From positions 56,001-120,000 of the forward strand of contig JARFJB010002412.1 of NCBI GenBank assembly GCA_036346205.1: 64,000 bases of DNA. Direction: 5' to 3'. The translations under genes were made by a program, and so were the position numbers. Of this stretch, positions 21,078 through 30,478 are shown piece by piece (position 1 is the first letter of the stretch; each line of letters starts with the position of its first letter). Origin of the DNA: Vesta saturnalis (taxonomy: Eukaryota > Arthropoda > Insecta > Coleoptera > Lampyridae). The notes under the pieces are model-generated. The model saw only the letters and a program-made list of their open reading frames with translations. It had not been told where the DNA came from and did not search any database.

Positions 21078-21599
21078 GACGAGAACGTTAAATATGAAAT
21101 AATTCAACACTTGAATAATAGGAGCCAGAATACAACAAGCGAAATTGAGCAAAGATGGGATACCCTTAAAATATAATTATAGACATAACCAAGTCAGAGC
21201 TTGTATCACATCCAAGGAGAAGAAATAATTAATAGATGAGAGATGAAATCTTTGATCTTATGGAACAACGTAAAACATATAAAAATAAAGACAAAATACA
21301 GTACGAACGAATACACAGACAGAGTAAACGGAAAATTAAAGAAGCAAGAAAACTGGTTAGCAGAAAAATGGAGAAAACAGCTAGAAAGGCAACATGATGT
21401 ATTCAATTTACATAAGAAGGTGAAAGAAACTAACAATATATGTAAGAGAAGACGAATGGGAATACTTATGGACGACAACGGCGAGGTCATCTTAGATATG
21501 GACGGAAAACTAGACAAATGGAAAGAGTACACGCAATCTCTGTATACCGATGAACACAGAGAAGATTTGGAAGAACTTGTAATTGAAACGGGACCTATC

Positions 21600-22285
21600 A
21601 TCACTACACAAGAGTCTCCAACTTATTAAAGAAGCTAAAGAGTAACAAAGCAACCGGAGCGGACGAAGTAAGTGGTGACATACTAAAGTTAATTCAACAA
21701 GATCATCTAGATATCATAACCGATCTCCTCAACGAAATATATGATAATGGAGTAATTCCGAAGGAATAGTCGGTCTCAAAAGTTTATTCCCATTCCAAAG
21801 AAATAGAATGCAAAAATGTGCGAGGAATATAGATTGATAAGCTTAATGTGTCACATGTTGAAAGTGTTCATAAAGATTGTACACGAAAGAATATACCGAA
21901 AGGTGGAACAAAATATAAGTAGAACACAATTCGGATATACAAAAGGTCTCGGCACGAGAATGTTCTAATTCAAAGAGCGCGGGACGTTAACTGTGATGTC
22001 TTTATCTGCTTTATAAAGTTCGAAGAAGCTTTTGATAAAGTAAATCACAATAAGATAATAGAAATACTTCAGCAATTAAAGCTTGATGATAGGGATATGC
22101 CCATCATATCTAATTTCTATTGGAATCAAAGAGCATTTGTAAGAGTAGAAGACAAGAAATCGGAGAAGTTTAAGGTTCAACAGGGAGTTTGACAAGTGTG
22201 TGTGCTATCACCACTACTTTTTAACTCCGAGAGACTGTTTAATGAAAATCACGAAGAATATGAGAATTGTGCTATGCGACATGAA
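21600..22285 (+). pseudogene. RTE LINE reverse transcriptase, partial
   Basis: Fragments in order are LKSNKATGADEVSGDILKL, LLNEIYDNGVIPKE, FICFIKFEEAFDKVNHNKII (motif A; the first Asp position reads E in this copy), RAFVRVEDKKSEKFKVQQGV and CVLSPLLFNSERLFNENHEE. Motif C (YxDD) is not reached. The region is interrupted by several stops. It was probably truncated by the rearrangement that starts at about 22290. Confidence 0.8.
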
Positions 22286-22289
22286 GTTA

Positions 22290-22708
22290 AATATACAACT
22301 ACAAACTCGTATTCTAAAATTTTATGTGTTCCGTTGAACCCTCTCCATATAAGGTATACTCTTATCTAAGATAAGTATAGTATGGATTTTGGTTAATATT
22401 TAAATAAGCTAGAATATATTTATACAAGTTTTTAGTCAAATTGTGTGGGCAAGTCTGATGGTTTGAACTTTTTATCTTCTACGTTCTTCATCTTCTAGCA
22501 TTAGATTGTGCACTTAGTCTGTGTTTGTACTTTTTTGAATTTCTCCTTTCACTGTTTGGATTCACAGGTCACTTAGCAAGGACTGAGGCAGAAAAAAGAC
22601 TGAAAAAATGGCATAACTTTGGAACCGCTGTCAATTTTAAAAAAAGTCACACTTTCGGATACGATATTTATTACCGAATAATCAACAATTATATTATATT
22701 ATGTATAG
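22290..22708. other. Unannotated AT-rich spacer
   Basis: No credible gene seen. A short open frame at 22525-22731 has no recognisable similarity. A small palindrome TCTTATCTAAGATAAG lies near 22351. Confidence 0.5.
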
Positions 22709-22709
22709 A

Positions 22710-22810
22710 GGGACCAAAGTGCAGCATTTAATCCTGCGAGTGGGGTTTGTTGGCTCGAGGGCGAAACCCGAGGGCAACAACCACTCAAGGGATTTAGGCA
22801 CTTTGGTCCC
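22710..22810. repeat. 101-bp near-palindrome with GGGACCAAAGTGC arms
   Basis: GGGACCAAAGTGC (22710-22722) pairs perfectly with GCACTTTGGTCCC (22798-22810). Inside, TAAATCCcT-like and CGAGTGG/CCACTC segments pair again, and the centre GGGCGAAACCCGAGGGC can fold on itself. The sequence is GC-richer than its surroundings. It lies just upstream of the tyrosine recombinase relic. Confidence 0.85.
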
Positions 22811-23006
22811 GAAGTATATACGCTATTTTTTGCACTTCCAAAGTATTTATTTTTTATGTACTCCAAATTTGTTCGTGTAAATGTGACAAATTTGTATACA
22901 ATTATCTAGAAATCTTCTATTTGAAAAAAAAAACAGTCGATTAGCATGCGAATTAGTAAACAGCGGTAGCCATATTTGAAAAAATTTTTACAAAAGGGTA
23001 ATAAAT

Positions 23007-24030
23007 ATGTACGACGAATTTGATCTAGAAAAAGCCGCTGAAGAGGCTTTAGAAGACTTACTGCCTTCCGAATCTCGTAAAATTTACGATAAAGAGTATG
23101 ATATACTTTTAAAGTGGTGCTGTGAAATGAAAATTACAAATTTTAACGAAGATGCTTTGCTGGTATTTTTTAATGAAAAGTTAAACAAATTTGCTGCTTC
23201 TATATTGTGGGCCCAGTACTCCATGTTAAAAACTATGCTTAACGTTAAACAGAATGTTGATATAAGTAAATTCCACAAATTGACGACGCTTCTGAAAAGA
23301 AAAATATTTGGTTACAAACCGAAGAAGTCAAAGGTACTAACAATAGAACAGATGACACATTTTTAATGACAAAAGTGAGTATGTCCAAAAATCATTGTAC
23401 CTACTTTTACAAATGATTTTTTTGTAGATAGCGTTCATATTTGGTGTGGCAGGGGGTTGTAGAGGACTGGAATTAGTCGAACTGTCAATTAACGATGTGA
23501 CTGGTTTGGGTAACAGACTTCTTGTTAACAGAAAGGAACTTCGTTGTAAAAGATTCAGATAAAACTATCCTTAGTTATACAAAAATCTGTAAGAAATATA
23601 TGTCATTGAGAAAAGCCGAAACTCCCCATCCAAGATTTTTTATTCGTTACGTTAACAAGCAGTGTACAGTGCAACCTGTAGGAAAGAGTATATTTAGAAA
23701 ATTGCCCCAGAAAGTTGCAACATTCTTAAACCTACCACATGCGTTGTCATATACAGGACATTGTTGGCGGCGAACCTCTGCATCTCTACTAGCTGATTCA
23801 GGTGCGAATCCCTGAATAATAAGCACCTTATCGCCGAACAAATTTTTGGAGGTGGAGGTGATCAAAAAACACAAGCTACCTCACTCCCAGGACCCGCGTA
23901 CCAATCTGAACGGCCCACAGGCACTGATTCATTTGGAAATTCGTTCAACCTTACATCCAGCAGTATCGTTTCGGAAATCAATCGTCCGATATTTATTAAT
24001 TGTAATAATATTAATGTTAATGATTCGTAA
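23007..24030 (+). pseudogene. CryptonI-like tyrosine recombinase, catalytic Tyr block deleted
   Basis: The start at 23007 opens a 119-residue N-terminal region (SAM-like, KIYDKEYDILLKWCCEMK). One missing T near 23364 breaks the frame before an intron (23375-23427). Exon 2 starts IAFIFGVAGGCRGLELVEL, containing the catalytic Arg with the RxxEL pattern. After another shift near 23520 come YTKICKKYMSLRKAETPHPR, VQPVGKSIFRKLPQKVA and LSYTGHCWRRTSASLLADSG, the HxxR box. The family then normally has a GGW-containing block with the nucleophilic Tyr. Here SGA is joined directly near 23805 to ESLNNKHLIAEQIFGG, so that block is missing. The frame then stays open to a stop at 24030. In its intact form the enzyme would integrate DNA by strand exchange. 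Confidence 0.82.
23375..23427 (+). other. Putative 53-nt intron in the recombinase relic
   Basis: Donor GTGAGT at 23375 and acceptor TTTTTTTGTAG ending at 23427. Removing it joins ...LMTK to IAFIFGVAGG, which restores the expected family order. The size is typical of insect minimal introns. Confidence 0.7.
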
Positions 24031-24183
24031 AAAAATTAATAAAAAATATTTGAAGTTTTTGACATCTGTCAATGAACTCTCTAGGGGGTTCAGTCCATAT
24101 TTAATCCCTAGGAAATAAATGACCCAATTTAGTCCCTGTAGACATAGACTAAAGTATCTATTTTAGTCTCGGAAGTGCAAAAA

Positions 24184-24427
24184 CATTATTTTAATCAGAC
24201 TTATTAACACAAAAATGTTTGAGCTTTTCTAGTATGCCCAACATCATGGGTTTTATGGTGGTATGCGAGGTATTTTGGTCGCCGCGATCCACATTTTTCT
24301 ACAATATTCAGTTCTTTTTGCTTATTTACTTCTTAACCTCAAGTTCCATTTGACCAAAGCCTAGTAGCGCTCGATAGGACGGAGTTCTGGGCAATTTGGT
24401 GGGATAGCCCTTCTAGGCACCAAAACG
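24184..24427. other. Spacer, nothing recognised
   Basis: No gene or repeat recognised before the GT-rich satellite. Confidence 0.5.
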
Positions 24428-24495
<68 letters not shown>

Positions 24496-24645
24496 TGAGT
24501 GTGTGTGTGGTGTGGTGGTGAGTGTGGTGAGTGTGTGAGTGTGTGTGATGTGTGTGAGTGTGTGTGGTGTGAGTGTGTGGTGTGTGTGAGGTGGTGTGTG
24601 AGTGTGTGTGAGTGTGTGAGTGTGTGTGAGTGTGTGTGTGTGTGT

Positions 24646-24682
<37 letters not shown>

Positions 24683-24709
24683 TGAGTGTGAGTGTGTGAG
24701 TGTGAGTGT

Positions 24710-24749
<40 letters not shown>

Positions 24750-25646
24750 TGTGTGAGTGTGTGAGTGTGTGAGTGTGAGTGTGTGAGTGTGTGAGTGTGT
24801 GAGTGTGTGGTGTGAGTGTGTGAGTGTGTGAGTGTGTGAGTGTGTGAGTGTGAGTGTGTGAGTGTGTGAGTGTGTGTGAGGTGTGTGAGTGTGGTGAGTG
24901 TGGGTGGTGTGTGAGTGTGAGTGTGAGTGTGTGAGTGTGTGAGTGTGTGAGTGTGTGAGTGTGTGAGTGTGTGGGGTGTGTGAGTGTGTGAGTGTGTGTA
25001 GTGTGTGAGTGTGTGATGTGTGTGAGTGTGTGATGTGTGAGTGTGGTGTGTGATGTGTGAGTGTGTGAGTGTGTGTGTGGTGGTGTGAGTGTGTGGTGTG
25101 TGTGGTGTGTGGTGTGGTGTGGTGTGTGGTGTGGTGTGGTGTGTGTGGTGTGGTGCGTGTGTGGTGTGTGCGTGTGTGGTGGTGTGCGTGTGCGTGGGTG
25201 TGTGTGTGCTGTGTGGTGTGGTGTGTCGTGTGGTGTGTGTGTGTGGTGTGCGTGTGCGTGTGCGTGTGCGTGGTGCGTGTGCGTGTGCGTGGTGCGTGTG
25301 TGTCGTGTGCGTGTGCGTGTGCGTGGTGCGTGTGCGTGGTGCGTGTGCGTGTGGTGCGTGTGTGTCGTGGTGCGTGGTGTCGTGTGCGTGGTGCGTGTGC
25401 GTGTGCTGTGCTGGTGCGTGTGCAGTGCGTGCGCGCGTCGTGGCGTGTGTCATGTGTGGTGTGCGGTGCGTGTGCTGTGTGGTGTGGGTGCGTGGTGCTG
25501 TGGTGTGCGTGGTGTGCTGTGGTGTGCGTGTGTGTGGTGTGTGTGCGTGGTGGTGTGTGCGTGTGTGTGTGTGTGCGTGTGTGCATGTGTGCGTGTGTGC
25601 GTGTGTGCATGTGTGCGTGTGTGCGTGTATGCGTGTGTGCGTGTGT

Positions 25647-25690
<44 letters not shown>

Positions 25691-25704
25691 TGTGCGTGTG
25701 GTGA
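24428..25704 (+). repeat. GT-rich satellite, 8-bp unit with regional variants
   Basis: It begins with about 60 bases of pure (TG)n. It continues to about 25,075 as degenerate (GTGTGTGA)n with an 8-bp period. From about 25,150 it is a GC-richer mix with GTGGTG and GTGTGCGT units, ending in ordered (GTGTGCGT)n and a pure (GT)n tail. Long open frames in this array (Cys/Val or His/Thr repeats) are artefacts of the repeat. Confidence 0.95.
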
Positions 25705-25828
25705 AATCAGCTCTCACCTTTTCAGCTCGTTTTTTTGCCGGTGTTCTTCGCTGCATTTCTGTCTGGAATTCTATGCACACTATACGAAGTCGCATAAACT
25801 CTCAATCACTGTTTTTATTGCGGGTTAC

Positions 25829-25839
25829 TTGTGTGTGTA

Positions 25840-25886
<47 letters not shown>

Positions 25887-25890
25887 TGTA

Positions 25891-25935
<45 letters not shown>

Positions 25936-26029
25936 ATATTTGTGTGTGTCTGTGTATGTGTGTGTCTGTGTGTGTATGTATGTGTGTGTATGTATGTGTG
26001 TGTATGTGTGTGCGTGTGTGTGTATCTGT

Positions 26030-26063
<34 letters not shown>

Positions 26064-26250
26064 CTGTGTGTGTTTGTGTGTGTGTGTGTGTATATCTGTA
26101 TGCGCGTGATCGCGTATGCGTACGTGTGGGCGTGTGTGCGTGTGTGCGTGTGTGCGTGTGTGCGTGTGTGCATGTGTGCGTGTGCAAACACACGCGCATG
26201 CGAACGTGCAAGCGCACGCGCTCGCGCACACGCACACGCCCACACACAAC
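25829..26250 (+). repeat. GT-rich array ending in an inverted AC-rich part
   Basis: (GT)n with CT, AT and TT interruptions runs from 25829. From about 26,123 it is regular (GTGTGCGT)n to about 26,184. It then switches strand: from about 26,186 the sequence is (ACACGC)-like to 26,250. The two parts can pair. A 124-base unique segment (25705-25828) separates it from the array before. Confidence 0.92.
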
Positions 26251-26325
26251 TCGTTTGTACGACAACTCAAATTAAGGTGTGACGTTATTGCAGAGTTTGG
26301 ATACACTGATAAAATCAATTAAATT

Positions 26326-26590
26326 TGTAAAAATGGTTATAACAAAAAGGGTCCTACATTATAATCTAAAATATACATCTAAAATTAAAATCACTGGGGT
26401 AAAAAATATTAAAGCTAATGAAAAACAGTTAAAGTATTGAAACTGCCTATAACTACCGCTATCATGTATTATAAACTAAGATATATTTAAAAAATAAACC
26501 ACTGGGTTTAAAATATAGAGGATAATGTTAAAAAACAGTTATAATGGTAAAAAGACCGGTATAGTGTATTATAATCTAAAATATAAATAA
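26326..26590 (+). repeat. Tandem repeat, about 100-109 bp, 2.4 units
   Basis: The phrase ATTATAATCTAAAATATA occurs at 26358 and 26567, with a variant ATTATAAACTAAGATATA at about 26468. CACTGGG and AAAACAGTTA recur at matching offsets. It lies beside the Polinton polymerase relic, on its 3' side. Confidence 0.7.
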
Positions 26591-26643
26591 TAAGGATAGT
26601 GGCTCCTGAACGGGATTTTTCAGACTGGGGCACGACCGTAAAG

Positions 26644-28135
26644 CTATGAGCGAGCCACGTAACCGTAAGGAAGCGTATCATAACCATCCTCCTTTGGGCG
26701 ACGTTTACTGTACTTCACCTGGTAAATCTTGCTCTCTGGCCTTGACACACCTCGTATGTGGCTATCCTAACAATTTTACGGTCTATTGGCACGTACACGG
26801 GTTCTATACCGTCTAACACTAAAGCCTTTAGCGTATCAAAATTAATAGTCTGAGAATTTCTATAATTTAATGTGATGCCCTTAGCATTACTGGTCTTTTA
26901 TTTATTTTTTAGTGTAGAGAACACCTTGTACGCGTAATTCTTAGGACCGTCGCTTAAGAACCCCGTGGTTCTACTCCCCACTCCGTAGGCCTTCACCTCA
27001 TCGGTAATGTCACCAAACAAATCAACGACAGGTGGAGCCCACTCACCAGGACTCTAAAGCCTTTAGCGTATCAAAATTAATAGTCTGAGAATTTCTATAG
27101 TTTAATGTGATGCCCTTAGCCTTATATAGGTCTTTTATTCATTTTTTAGTGTAGAGAACACCTTGTACGCGTAATTCTTAGGACCGTTGCTTAAGAACTC
27201 CGTGATTCTACTCCCCACTTCGTAGGCCTCCACCTCATCGGTCATGTCACCAAGCAAATCAACGACAGGTGGAGCCCAGTCACCAGGACTTTGTTTAAAA
27301 ATCACGGAATCTGTATCAAAGTACAGAACCCGTTCGGCGAGTTTTTACAGGTAGCTATACAGCACCAGGCGAGCATTGGCTGTTGTGTAAGCTGCCAAGA
27401 CGACATTGACGGTATTGAGCTGTTGTACCCCATCATCGGGTCTAATCCAGTTTACTACCATAACTTCCTCGTTTACGTGTAAAATGGACAGTACCTCCTT
27501 AGAAGGATCGATCATAATTTTGAAAAACTCGTACGGTTCAGAAATAATAGTGGTTTGTGTTAAATTCTCTCTCTGACCAAACTTTTCCCAGAATGAATTT
27601 AAACATAGTTTTTAAATGTATCTAAGTCCAGGATTAGCGCATATTTTGTTTTTGCCTAATTGAACCCCCTCCATTTCAAAATATTCGCGGATATATCGAT
27701 CCTTCGTCTCGTCGTCGTTACACCACGAAGGTCAGTCCGAGCACGTTCGTTTGATCTTGAGGAGGTTATCGACGTAACCTGGGAAAAGACCTCCGCTCAT
27801 ACTAGCCCGGTCGTATTGGTATACCTCGTACTCCAACACTTCAAAAACTTGTAAAACTCGGTATCCTAATTCTATAGCCTTTAGAAGTTTGTCCGCAACG
27901 TAAGTTCCGGTAAATTTACGTTCGTCCTGCGTATGTGTGCAATCATGCTGGAACATGGTTTCAGTTCAGGTCTTACACAAGAGGAACATTAATTTGCCGT
28001 GCATCTTAAGAGGCAAGACAGGAGGGTACAAATCCGTTTGAGGTAGCACACTACACTTGACAAGGCCCTCGACAGTGTTCAAGTCGAGGTTTAAGCGCTC
28101 GGCATCAATGTGAAGTGTGGGATGATCCAGCTGAT
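26644..28135 (-). pseudogene. Polinton/Maverick protein-primed DNA polymerase B, C-terminal half
   Basis: Reading down the minus strand: LNTVEGLVKCSVLPQTDLYP, KMHGKLMFLLCKT, then an open run from 27956 with ERKFTGTYVADKLLKAIELG and SGGLFPGYVDNLLKIKRTCS. After breaks come NSFWEKFGQRENLTQT (the NSxWGKFGQR block), LAAYTTANARLVLYSYL, a stop, and ERVLYFDTDSVIF, the catalytic YxDTDS motif (about 27,310). The last exonic part ends KEDGYDTLPYGYVARS with a stop at 26644. Between lies a 235-bp tandem duplication. The family's polymerase replicates the element by protein priming. The exonuclease half is absent. Integrase, ATPase and capsid genes were not found. Confidence 0.87.
26819..27290 (-). repeat. 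Tandem duplication of 235-237 bp inside the polB relic
   Basis: 26819-27053 and 27054-27290 are about 95 percent alike by eye. The repeated part encodes the segment right after the YxDTDS motif (PGDWAPPVVDLLGDMTDEVE, then the KNYAYKVF region). The 235-bp period is not a multiple of 3, so it alone breaks the frame. The higher similarity compared with the rest suggests it arose after the element landed. Confidence 0.92.
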
Positions 28136-28560
28136 AGGAGGGGGGGAGGGGTCACGTATTTCATTCCCTCCCCAAGGGGGAGGGCGGGCTGCTCGAGCTT
28201 TCCGAGCTCCTTCAGCCAACATTATGGATTCCCAGCATGCATACACACATTACGTATATATGCACGGTGGAATGGTGGGAGTTAGGGTTCTGAGGGGGAA
28301 AATACTACCCCAGCATTCGCCTAAGTAGCGCCGCACATGGTGTGCATATACGCAGTGACCATGCTGCTACAAGTATATGAGGAAAACCCCCTGCAAAACC
28401 TCATACAAGGTAGACGGTAACGGGAACCGAACCCGTTACCTCCGTAATGCTCAGCAGGTCGTGTCGCTACTAGTCTACCAGCTCGGTGGAGTTACAGAGC
28501 GAGTCATCAGCTTTATATACATACCCAAGGTCGGTTTTTCGTAAAACAACTTGCGTGAGC
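28136..28560. other. GC-richer segment with a tRNA-like part
   Basis: This stands out in composition: GGGGGGGAGGGG near 28140 and CCCCAAGGGGGAGGGCGGGC near 28171. The polB reading frame stops being recognisable at its edge, so it may be a separate insertion. The open frame 28110-28328 straddles this junction and is not a credible gene. Confidence 0.45.
28412..28495 (-). repeat. tRNA-like sequence, possible SINE head
   Basis: On the minus strand an A-box-like GAGCTGGTAGAC (28473-28484) is followed by a perfect T-arm AACGGGTTCGGTTCCCGTT (28420-28438) that holds the B-box GGTTCGGTTCC. The acceptor stem does not close convincingly, so it is better called a tRNA-derived repeat or tRNA pseudogene than a tRNA gene. 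Confidence 0.45.
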
Positions 28561-30300
28561 AATGTGACGTTCAAGCCCCCTTTCACATTCAGTATATTTA
28601 TCTAATTAAAAAACTTTCTAAAGCATTTTTATGGATAAATTTGTATTATTCGTTAAATAATTTTATTACCCGACTTAAAAATAGTAAATCCAAATATAAC
28701 GAATGTAATTAAATAACACATAGCTAGAATAGTTTTATCACCCCAAGCTAAAAAGACTCGCCCCAAAAACATTCTTGAAATAGTGAGTTCAAACGTAACT
28801 AATGTAATTATGCGACACACTGAAAATAATTGAACACTTATCTTAACTTTAAACTTTTAAGAACTACTTACATCTAAAGAATATTGTTGTGGGAAGATAT
28901 AGATGTTGCCGGGTAGATCATTAGTAGTAAAACTTCTTACAGTGCTTATACTTTGTACAAGAAAAGATACAGGATCTTTAAAAACAGAATAGGATCTGAC
29001 TTTGATAATATTTAAAATTCATATAGAGCAATCTGTCCGTACTTATGTATACGTTTTAGCATGGTTCTTGACAGTATTCATTCACAGTCAAAGAAAAACT
29101 TTAATTCATCTACATAGAATCGGCCTTGATAACCTTAAAACTGTAATACATTTTTAAATAGAATCTGACTTAATAATAAAAAAAAACTCGTATAGTACAG
29201 ACATTTACATGTTTTTATATATAGCAACGTATTTAGATTTCTTCAATCTGTAAAATTAAACCAAGGTAACCGTTTATAAATAATTTAAACCTTATTTCTG
29301 TATGTAAGATGGTACTAGAAACTGTTTATAATTCAGACCCTCAAATTTCTGTAATCTGTTTGCAGCAATCATACATTTAATATTTTAGCCTCGACTTATT
29401 CGCATTTACACGTTTTAGTTCGTCTTGACAGCGTTCGATTTCAGACCTCCAAAAAATCTTAAACAATCTACAACAGTTTTTGTTTTGTAGGTTGTAATTA
29501 AGTTTAAATCTTATTTGATCTACACAGAGTCTGGTTTAATAAAACTTAAAAAGCATCTAGGTCAGCCTGCCTATTATCATTTACATATTACATTAATTAG
29601 AGGGTTTTATTGATAACAGTATATTAGGTTTTCTACAATCTATTAAAATTAAATCAATGTGATCTTTTAGAACTGCTTTTAAAATCTTATTTCTACATAC
29701 AAGACACTGTTAATTTTGTAGCGTATAAGATATTGGTATAATTCTTACCTTTTAATATAAAAAAATTGATTTTTTGTTTCCTAGAATATAAACATAAAAA
29801 TTATTAACCATTACGTAACTAGTTAATTATCAGATTTTTACTTGAGGCGTGAAATTTTATCGATATTGAGTGCGAATCACGACTTACACATTTTTACATA
29901 ATGGGGTTTTGCCCCAGACGTTATAGAAGTAATTGTATAGTCTAAGTTTGTTATTATTTGTTGTTATTATAGTTGTTAACTATAATTATTTTTCGTTAAG
30001 AAACTAACTAATTAACAGTTTTAATAACCTAGTGAAGGTGTGCCATTACTTTAGCAAAATTTGGAGATAACGCGGGATTGTACGCCTTTATTTAAATACC
30101 GATTTTACGCAGGATTTCTAATAGTATTTGCATAGTGAAGGTTGGATATTGTTTTATCAAAATTGAGTTTTGAATGCTAGCTTAGCCGACTTTACAATAT
30201 TATCCATAAATTCTATATTTATTTTTAGAAAGTTAGCTAAATAGGGAAACATGGTTTACGCTGCGTGTTCTTTCCTGTTGCGTAAAAGACTTTGGAATAA
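28561..30300. other. AT-rich stretch with old duplications
   Basis: No gene is seen. Part of it (28985-29715) looks like two highly diverged copies of a unit of about 370 bp, listed separately. Confidence 0.5.
28985..29715 (+). repeat. Diverged tandem duplication, about 370-bp period
   Basis: Matched pairs at the same offset are ACGTTTTAGCATGGTTCTTGACAG with ACGTTTTAGTTCGTCTTGACAG given as short phrases near 29050 and 29413; CAATCTGTAAAATTAAA near 29247 with CAATCTATTAAAATTAAA near 29637; and CTTATTTCTGTATGTAAGA with CTTATTTCTACATACAAGA. Many indels separate the copies. Confidence 0.5.
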
Positions 30301-30316
30301 TTAGATTGTGTGTGTG

Positions 30317-30352
30317 TATAAAAAACGAATGAGGTATTCTTTAACTTCAGTT
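30317..30352 (+). promoter_or_regulatory. TATA box plus arthropod-type initiator
   Basis: TATAAAAAA at 30317 is followed 30-32 bp later by TTCAGTTGC (TCAGTT at 30347-30352), the insect initiator. The spacing is the standard one, which puts transcription start near 30349. Downstream there is a good splice donor at 30393. Confidence 0.6.
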
Positions 30353-30392
30353 GCACTGAACTTTCCGTTTCTTCTTCTTCAATACAACACTG

Positions 30393-30476
30393 GTGAGTTA
30401 TTATTTTTTGCCTTAGCTTTTACTTTATTTATTTTATTCGCTTGTGCACTTTTTTAATATCGTGTTATAATTACAG
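30393..30476 (+). other. Putative first intron, 84 nt
   Basis: The donor ACTG|GTGAGT starts at 30393 and the acceptor TTATAATTACAG ends at 30476. It would join a short non-coding exon (30349-30392) to an exon that starts AT ATG GAT. Confidence 0.5.
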
Positions 30477-30478
30477 AT

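Larger units (their letters stand above)
20025..22285 (+). mobile_element. RTE-clade (BovB-like) LINE, 3'-truncated
   Basis: It begins right after (TA)n with a GC-richer leader (GTGGGGTACCGGGG), has an APE endonuclease at 20295-21077, a linker (21243-21629) and a reverse transcriptase that breaks off before the YxDD box near 22285. Endonuclease wording (VIQVYAPTSESS, GDFNAKV, RLYTWKSP, NQIDFILINKRFR, HPGADVPSDHNLL) is that of the RTE clade. There are many stops. Confidence 0.88.
22826..24183 (+). mobile_element. CryptonI-like tyrosine-recombinase element, relic
   Basis: A broken tyrosine recombinase gene (23007-24030) with one intron is flanked by inverted 13-base matches: TTTTTTGCACTTCC at 22826-22839 and GGAAGTGCAAAAA at 24171-24183. 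Classical Cryptons lack long TIRs, so the flanking match may mark recombination sites, or be the edge of the palindromic repeat family seen here. Segments resembling GGGAC[C/T]AAAGT occur on both sides. Confidence 0.65.

Noticed and set aside
24339..26322. Long His/Thr and Cys/Val open frames on both strands in the GT-rich arrays
   Set aside because: They are translations of degenerate octamer satellite with no start context, no domain and the same length in several frames.
28110..28328. 72-codon frame with a Gly/Arg-rich stretch
   Set aside because: It crosses the junction between the polymerase relic and a GC-rich patch and has no coding signature.
28412..28495. Functional tRNA gene
   Set aside because: The T-arm is good but the acceptor and D arms do not close convincingly, and no anticodon arm could be fixed.
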